Assembly (NCBI GenBank): GCA_963920705.1
Contig: OY987225.1
Coordinates: forward strand, 14,774,829-14,838,828
Origin: Odiellus spinosus
Taxonomy: Eukaryota; Arthropoda; Arachnida; Opiliones; Phalangiidae
DNA length: 64,000 nucleotides
Reading direction: 5' to 3'
The notes beneath the pieces are model-generated. The model saw only the letters and a program-made list of their open reading frames with translations, ran no database searches and had not been told where the DNA came from. Shown here in pieces: positions 57,414 to 64,000 of the stretch. Within the stretch, counting starts at the first letter, position 1, and every line of letters begins with the position of its first letter. A program made the translations under genes and the position numbers.

Positions 57414-57939
57414 AAATAGCTCTTCAATTGAAAATAACTCTACATTTAAAAATAACTCTCAATCGAATATAACTCTTCAATCGAAAATAACTCTTCAATT
57501 GAAAATAACTCTCAAAAGAAAATCTCTTCAACTGAAAATAACTCTTCAATCGAAAATAACTCTCAAAAGAAAATCTCTTCAACTGAAAATAACTCTTCAA
57601 TCGAAAATAACCTTTCAATCGAAAATAACTCTTCAATTGAAAATAACTCTTCAGCTGAAAATAACTCTCAATCGAAAATAACTCTTCAATTGAAAATAAC
57701 TCTCAATCGAAAATAACTCTTCAATGGAAAATAACTCTCAATCGAAAATAGCTCTCAATCGAAAATAGCTCTTCAATTGAAAATAACTCAATCGAAAATA
57801 ACTCTTCAATTGAAAATAACTCTTCAATTGAAATAACTCTCAATCGAAAATAGCTCTTCAATTGAAAATAACTCTCAATCGAAAATAACTCTTCAATTGA
57901 AAATAACTCTACAATTGAAAATAACTCTCAATCGAAAAT

Positions 57940-60350
57940 AACTCTTCAATGTAAAATAACCTTTCAATCGAAAATAGCCTTTCAATTGAAAATAACTCTT
58001 CAACTGAAAATAACTCTTAATCGAAAATAACTGTTGATTGAAAATAACTCCTTAATGGAAAATAACTCTTCAATTGAAAATAACTCTTCAATTGAAAATA
58101 ATTCTTCAATTGAAAATAACTCTTCAATCGAAAATCTCTCTTCAATTGAAAATAACGCTCAATCGAAAATAACTCTTCAATTGAAAATATCTCTACAATT
58201 GAAAATAACTCTCAATCGAAAATAACTCTCAAAAGAAAATAACTCTTCAACTGAAAATAACTCTTCAATCGAAAATAACTCTTCAATTGAAAATAACTCT
58301 TCAATCGAAAATAACTCTTCAATTGAAAATAACTCTCAATCGAAAATAACTCTTCAATTGAAAATAACTCTACAATTGAAAATAACTCTCAATCGAAAAT
58401 AACTCTTCAATGTAAAATAACCTTTCAATCGAAAATAACTCTTCAATTGAAAATAACTCTTCAATGGAAAATAACTCTTAATCGAAAATAACTCTTTGAT
58501 TGAAAATAACTCTTTAATGGAAAATAACTCTTCAATTGAAAATAACTCTTCAATTGAAAATAATTCTTCAATTGAAAATAACTCTTCAATCGAAAATCTC
58601 TCTTCAATTGAAAATAACTCTCAATTGAAAATAACTCTCAATCGAAAATAACTCTTCAATCGAAAATAACTCTTCAATTGAAAATAACTCTTCAATCGAA
58701 AATAACTCTTCAATTGAAAATAACTCTTCAACTGAAAATAACTCTTCAATCGATTATAACTCTTCAATTGAAAATAACCTTTCAATAGAAAATAGCGCTT
58801 CAATGGAAAATAACCTTTCGACTGAAAATAACTCTCAAAGGAAAATAACTCCTCGATTGAAAATAACTCTTCAATGGAAAATAACCTTTCAATAGAAATT
58901 AGCTCTTCAATTGAAAATAAATCTTCTACTGAAAAAACTCTCAAAGGAAAATAACTCTTCAATGGAAAATAACTCTTCAAAGGAAAATAACTCTTCAATG
59001 GAAAATAACTCTTCAATTGAAAATAACTCTCAATCGAAAATAACTCTTCAATTGAAAATATCTCTACTATTGAAAATAACTCTCAATCGAAAATAACTCT
59101 TCAATTGAAAATAACTCTCAAAAGAAATTAACTCTTCAACTGAAAATAACTCTTCAATCGAAAATAACTCTTCAATTGAAAATAACTCTACAATTGAAAA
59201 TAACTCTCAATCGAAAATAACTCTTCAATGTAAAATAACCTTTCAATCGAAAATAGCCTTTCAATTGAAAATAACTCTTCAACTGAAAATAACTCTTAAT
59301 CGAAAATAACTGTTGATTGAAAATAACTCCTTAATGGAAAATAACTCTTCAATTGAAAATAACTCTTCAATTGAAAATAATTCTTCAATTGAAAATAACT
59401 CTTCAATCGAAAATCTCTCTTCAATTGAAAATAACGCTCAATCGAAAATAACTCTTCAATTGAAAATATCTCTACAATTGAAAATAACTCTCAATCGAAA
59501 ATAACTCTCAAAAGAAAATAACTCTTCAACTGAAAATAACTCTTCAATCGAAAATAACTCTTCAATTGAAAATAACTCTTCAATCGAAAATAACTCTTCA
59601 ATTGAAAATAACTCTCAATCGAAAATAACTCTTCAATTGAAAATAACTCTACAATTGAAAATAACTCTCAATCGAAAATAACTCTTCAATGTAAAATAAC
59701 CTTTCAATCGAAAATAACTCTTCAATTGAAAATAACTCTTCAATGGAAAATAACTCTTAATCGAAAATAACTCTTTGATTGAAAATAACTCTTTAATGGA
59801 AAATAACTCTTCAATTGAAAATAACTCTTCAATTGAAAATAATTCTTCAATTGAAAATAACTCTTCAATCGAAAATCTCTCTTCAATTGAAAATAACTCT
59901 CAATTGAAAATAACTCTCAATTGAAAATAACTCTCAATCGAAAATAACTCTTCAATCGAAAATAACTCTTCAATTGAAAATAACTCTTCAATCGAAAATA
60001 ACTCTTCAATTGAAAATAACTCTTCAACTGAAAATAACTCTCAAAAGAAAATAACACTTCAACTGAAAATAACTCTTCATTCGATTATAACTCTTCAATT
60101 GAAAATAACCTTTCAATAGAAAATAGCGCTTCAATGGAAAATAACCTTTCGACTGAAAATAACTCTCAAAGGAAAATAACTCCTCGATTGAAAATAACTC
60201 TTCAATGGAAAATAACCTTTCAATAGAAATTAGCTCTTCAATTGAAAATAAATCTTCTACTGAAAAAACTCTCAAAGGAAAATAACTCTTCAATGGAAAA
60301 TAACTCTTCAAAGGAAAATAACTCTTCAATGGAAAATAACTCTTCAATTG
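57940..60350 (+). repeat. 1,279-bp tandem duplication
   Basis: Markers at 57,945, 58,034 and 58,408 recur at 59,223, 59,313 and 59,687, a constant offset of about 1,279 bp. The second unit carries small indels beyond 60,000. Confidence 0.8.
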
Positions 60351-63300
60351 AAAATAACTCTCAATCGAAAATATCTCTACTATTGAAAATAACTCTCAAT
60401 CGAAAATAACTCTTCAATTGAAAATAACTCTCAAAAGAAATTAACTCTTCAACTGAAAATAACTCTTCAATCGAAAATAACTCTTCAATTGAAAATAACT
60501 CTACAATTGAAAATATCTCTCAATCGAAAATATCTCTACAATCGAAAATAACTCTTCAATTGAAAATAACTCTCAAAAGAAAATAACTCATCAACTGAAA
60601 ATAACTCTTCAATCGAAAATAACTCTTCAATTGAAAATAACTCTTCAATCGAAAATAACTCTTCAATTGAAAATAACTCTTCAACTGAAAATAACTCTCA
60701 AAAGAAAATAACACTTCAACTGAAAATAACTCTTCAATCGATAATAACTCTTCAATGGAAAATAACCTTTCAATAGAAAATAGCTCTTCAATTGAAAATA
60801 AATCTTCTACTGAAAAAACTCTCAAAGGAAAATAACTCTTCAATGGAAAATAACTCTTCAATTGAAAATAACTCTCAATCGAAAATAACTCTTCAATTGA
60901 AAATAACTCTCAAAAGAAATTAACTCTTCAACTGAAAATAACTCTTCAATCGAAAATAACTCTTCAATTGAAAATAACTCTCAATCGAAAATTAATCTTA
61001 ATTGAAAATAATTTTCAATCGAAAATAGCTCTTCAATTGAAAATAACTCTCAATCGAAAATAACTCTTCAATTGAAAATAACTCTACAATTGAAAATAAC
61101 TCTCAATCGAAAATAACTCTTCAATCGAAAATAACTCTTCAATTGAAAATAACTCTACAATTGAAAATAACTCTCAATCGAAAATATCTCTACAATCGAA
61201 AATAACTCTTCATTTGAAAATAACTCTCAAAAGAAAATAACTCTTCAACTGAAAATAACTCTTCAATCGAAAATAACTCTTCAATTGAAAATAACTCTTC
61301 AATCGAAAATAACTCTTCAATTGAAAATAACTCTTCAACTGAAAATAACTCTCAAAAGAAAATAACACTTCAACTGAAAATAACTCTTCAAATGATAATA
61401 ACTCTTCAATTGAAAATAACCTTTCAATAGAAAATAGCTCTTCAATGGAAAATAACCTTTCGACTGAAAATAACTCTCAAAGGAAAATAACTCCTCGATT
61501 GAAAATAACTCTTCAATGGAAAATAACCTTTCAATAGAAAATAGCTCTTCCATTGAAAATAAATCTTCTACTGAAAAAACTCTCAAAGGAAAATAACTCT
61601 TCAATGGAAAATAACTCTTCAATTGAAAATAACTCTCAATCGAAAATAACTCTTCAATTGAAAATAACTCTCAAAAGAAATTAACTCTTCAACTGAAAAT
61701 AACTCTTCAATCGAAAATAACTCTTCAATTGAAAATAACTCTCAATCGAAAATAACTCTCAATTGAAAATGACATTCAATCGAAAATAGCTCTTCAATTT
61801 AAAATAACTCTCAATCGAAAATAACTCTTCAATTGAAAATAACTCTACAATTGAAAATAACTCTCAATCGAAAATAACTCTTCAATCGAAAATAACTCTT
61901 CAATTGAAAATAACTCTCAAAAGAAAATAACTCTTCAATCGAAAATAACTCTTCAATCGATAATAACTCTTCAATTGAAAATAACTCTTCGATTCAAAAT
62001 AATTCTTCAATAGAAAATAGCTCTTCAATGGAAAATAACCTTTCAATTGAAAATAAATCTTCTACTGAAAATAACTCTCAAAGGAAAATAAATCTTCGAT
62101 TGAAAATAATTCTTCAATGGAAAATAACTCTTCAATTGAAAATAACCTTTAAATTGAAAATAACTCTACATTTGAAAATAACTCTCAATCGAAAATAACT
62201 CTTCAATGGAAAATAACTCTCATTCGAAAATAGCTCTTCAATTGAAAATAACTCTCAATCGAAAATAGCTCTTCAATTGAAAATAACTCTCCTTCGAAAA
62301 TAACTCTTCAATTGAAAATAACTCTCAAAATAAAAATCTCTTCAACTGAAAATAACTCTTCAATCGAAAATAACTCTTCAATTGAAAATAACTCTTCAAC
62401 TGAAAATAACTCTTCAATCGATAATAACTCTTCAATTGAAAATAACTCTTCGATTCAAAATAATTCTTCAATAGAAAATAACCTTTCAATAGAAAATAGC
62501 TCTTCAATAGAAAATAACCTTTCAATTGAAAATAAATTATCTACTGAAAATAACTCTCAAAGGAAAATAAATCTTCGATTGAAAATAACTCTTCAATGGA
62601 AAATAACTCTTCAACTGAAAATAACTTTTCAATTGAAAATAACTCTCAATCGAATATAACTCTTCAATCGAAAATAACTCTTGAATTGAAAATAACTCAA
62701 TCGAAAATAACTCTTCAATCGAAAATAACTCTTCAATTGAAAATAACTCTTCAATTGAAAATAACTCTTCAATTGAAAATAACTCTCAATCGAAAATAGC
62801 TCTTCAATTGAAAATAACTCTACAATTGAAAATAACTCTCAATCGAATATAACTCTTCAATCGAAAATAACTCTTCAATCGAAAATAACTCTCAAAAGAA
62901 AATCTCTTCAACTGAAAATAACTCTTCAATCGAAAATAACTCTTCAATTGAAAATAACTCTCAATCGAAAATAACTCTTCAATTGAAAATAACTCTTCAA
63001 TTGAAAATAACTCTATCGAAAATAACTCTATCGAAAATAACTCTTCAACTGAAAATAACTCTTCAATCGAAAATAACTCATCAATTGAAAATAACTCTTC
63101 AATTGAAAATAACTCAATCGAAAATAACTCTTCAATCGAAAATAACTCTTCAATTGAAAATAACTCTCAATCGAAAATAACTCTATCGAAAATAACTCTT
63201 CAACTGAAAATAACTCTTCAATCGAAAATAACTCATCAATTGAAAATAACTCTTCAATTGAAAATAACTCAATCGAAAATAACTCTTCAATCGAAAATAA

Positions 63301-64000
63301 CTCTTCAATTGAAAATAACTCTCAATCGAAAATAACTCTTCAATTGAAAATAACTCTCAATCGAAAATAGCTCTTCAATTGATAATAACTCTTCAATTGA
63401 AAATAACTCTTCGATTCAAAATAATTCTTCAATAGAAAATAACTCTTCAATGGAAAATAACCTTTCAATAGAAAGAGCTCTTCAATGGAATTAACCTTTC
63501 AATTGAAAATAAATCTTCTACTGAAAATAACTCTCAAAGGAAAATAACTCTAAAAGGAAAATAACTCTTCAATTGAAAATAACTCTTCAACTGAATATAA
63601 CTCTTAATCGAAAATAACTCTTAATCGAAAATAACTCTTAATCGAAAATAACTCTTTGATTGAAAATAACTCTTCAAATGAAAATAACTCAATGGAAAAT
63701 AACTCAATCGAAAATAACTCTTCAATTGAAAATAACTCTTCAATTGCAAATAACTCTTCAATTGAAAATAACTCCGCTATCGAAAATAACTCTTCAATTG
63801 AAAATAACTCTCAATCGAAAATAACCTTTCAATTGAAAATAAATCTTCAACTGAAAATAACTCTCAAAGGAAAATAACTCTTCGATTGAAAATAACTCTT
63901 CAATGGAAAATAATTCTTTAATTGAAAATAACTCTTCAATGGAAAATAACCTTTCAATTGAAAATAACTCTTCAACTGAAATAACTCTCAATCGAAAATA

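Larger units (their letters stand above)
52532..64000 (+). repeat. Satellite array D, forward phase, distinct higher-order repeats
   Basis: Forward phase resumes after the switch at 52,531. Unit variants differ in frequency from arrays A-C: CTCCTCGATTG, CTTCTACTGAAAAAACTC, CTTCAATGTAAAATAACC and CTCTTTGATTG are common here. The ORF1-like blocks are diverged (for example ENNLSIENSASMENNLSTEN). Local duplications are visible at about 1.63-1.66 kb, 1,279 bp and 392 bp. No LINE sequence and no unique sequence was seen up to the window edge. Confidence 0.93.

Noticed and set aside
1-64000. Telomeric repeat
   Set aside because: The units are 15-18 bp with a palindromic core, change strand phase twice, and lack the TTAGG or TTAGGG type of G-rich strand.

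Overview
The window looks like constitutive heterochromatin from an animal genome, most likely an arthropod or insect. The evidence is an enormous AT-rich satellite, a two-ORF non-LTR retrotransposon with invertebrate-style ORF1 and an APE endonuclease/reverse transcriptase, a Kozak-like ORF1 start, and no bacterial gene organisation. There are no host genes, tRNAs or rRNAs that I can support. About 49 kb of the 64 kb is a short-period satellite with an 18-bp consensus unit (AACTCTTCAATTGAAAAT) and 17-, 15- and 14-bp derivatives. The remainder is four copies of one LINE, plus recognisable LINE fragments.

Layout: 1-16,718 is satellite in the forward phase. 16,719-20,790 is a LINE on the minus strand (copy 1). 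20,791-21,430 is forward satellite running into ORF1 of a plus-strand copy (copy 4), which breaks off inside the RT domain at about 23,496. 23,497-29,840 is forward satellite. 29,841-33,906 is a minus-strand LINE (copy 2). 33,907-34,552 is forward satellite and ORF1 tract. 34,166-37,870 is a plus-strand LINE with full-length ORF2 (copy 3). 37,871-52,531 is satellite in the opposite phase. 52,532-64,000 is forward satellite with its own higher-order repeats.

Two large rearrangements organise this. First, the block 16.7-23.5 kb recurs at 29.8-36.6 kb with a constant offset of 13,116 bp. Second, copies 2 and 3 and their flanking satellites form a giant imperfect palindrome. Its inner arms end at 33,545 and 34,166, its centre is at 33,855.5, and its arms are about 10 kb or more. 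A smaller palindrome of the same origin lies around 20.7 kb. Diagnostic bases suggest one original LINE insertion that was later copied by segmental duplication and inversion rather than by repeated transposition.

The most interesting point is the relation between the satellite and the LINE. The 18-bp unit is exactly six codons (SSIENN), and the LINE's own ORF1 contains a tract of these hexapeptides between its N-terminal coiled-coil-like part and its C-terminal domain. A distinctive multi-unit block at the ORF1 tract's C-terminal end (MENNLSIENSSSMENNL, then NKSSTE units) occurs over 20 times in the surrounding satellite. The satellite therefore looks like an amplified retrotransposon coding minisatellite, or the LINE has captured the satellite. 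17-bp units have put the tract out of frame, so ORF1 is broken in every copy, while three ORF2 copies remain open and carry all catalytic motifs.
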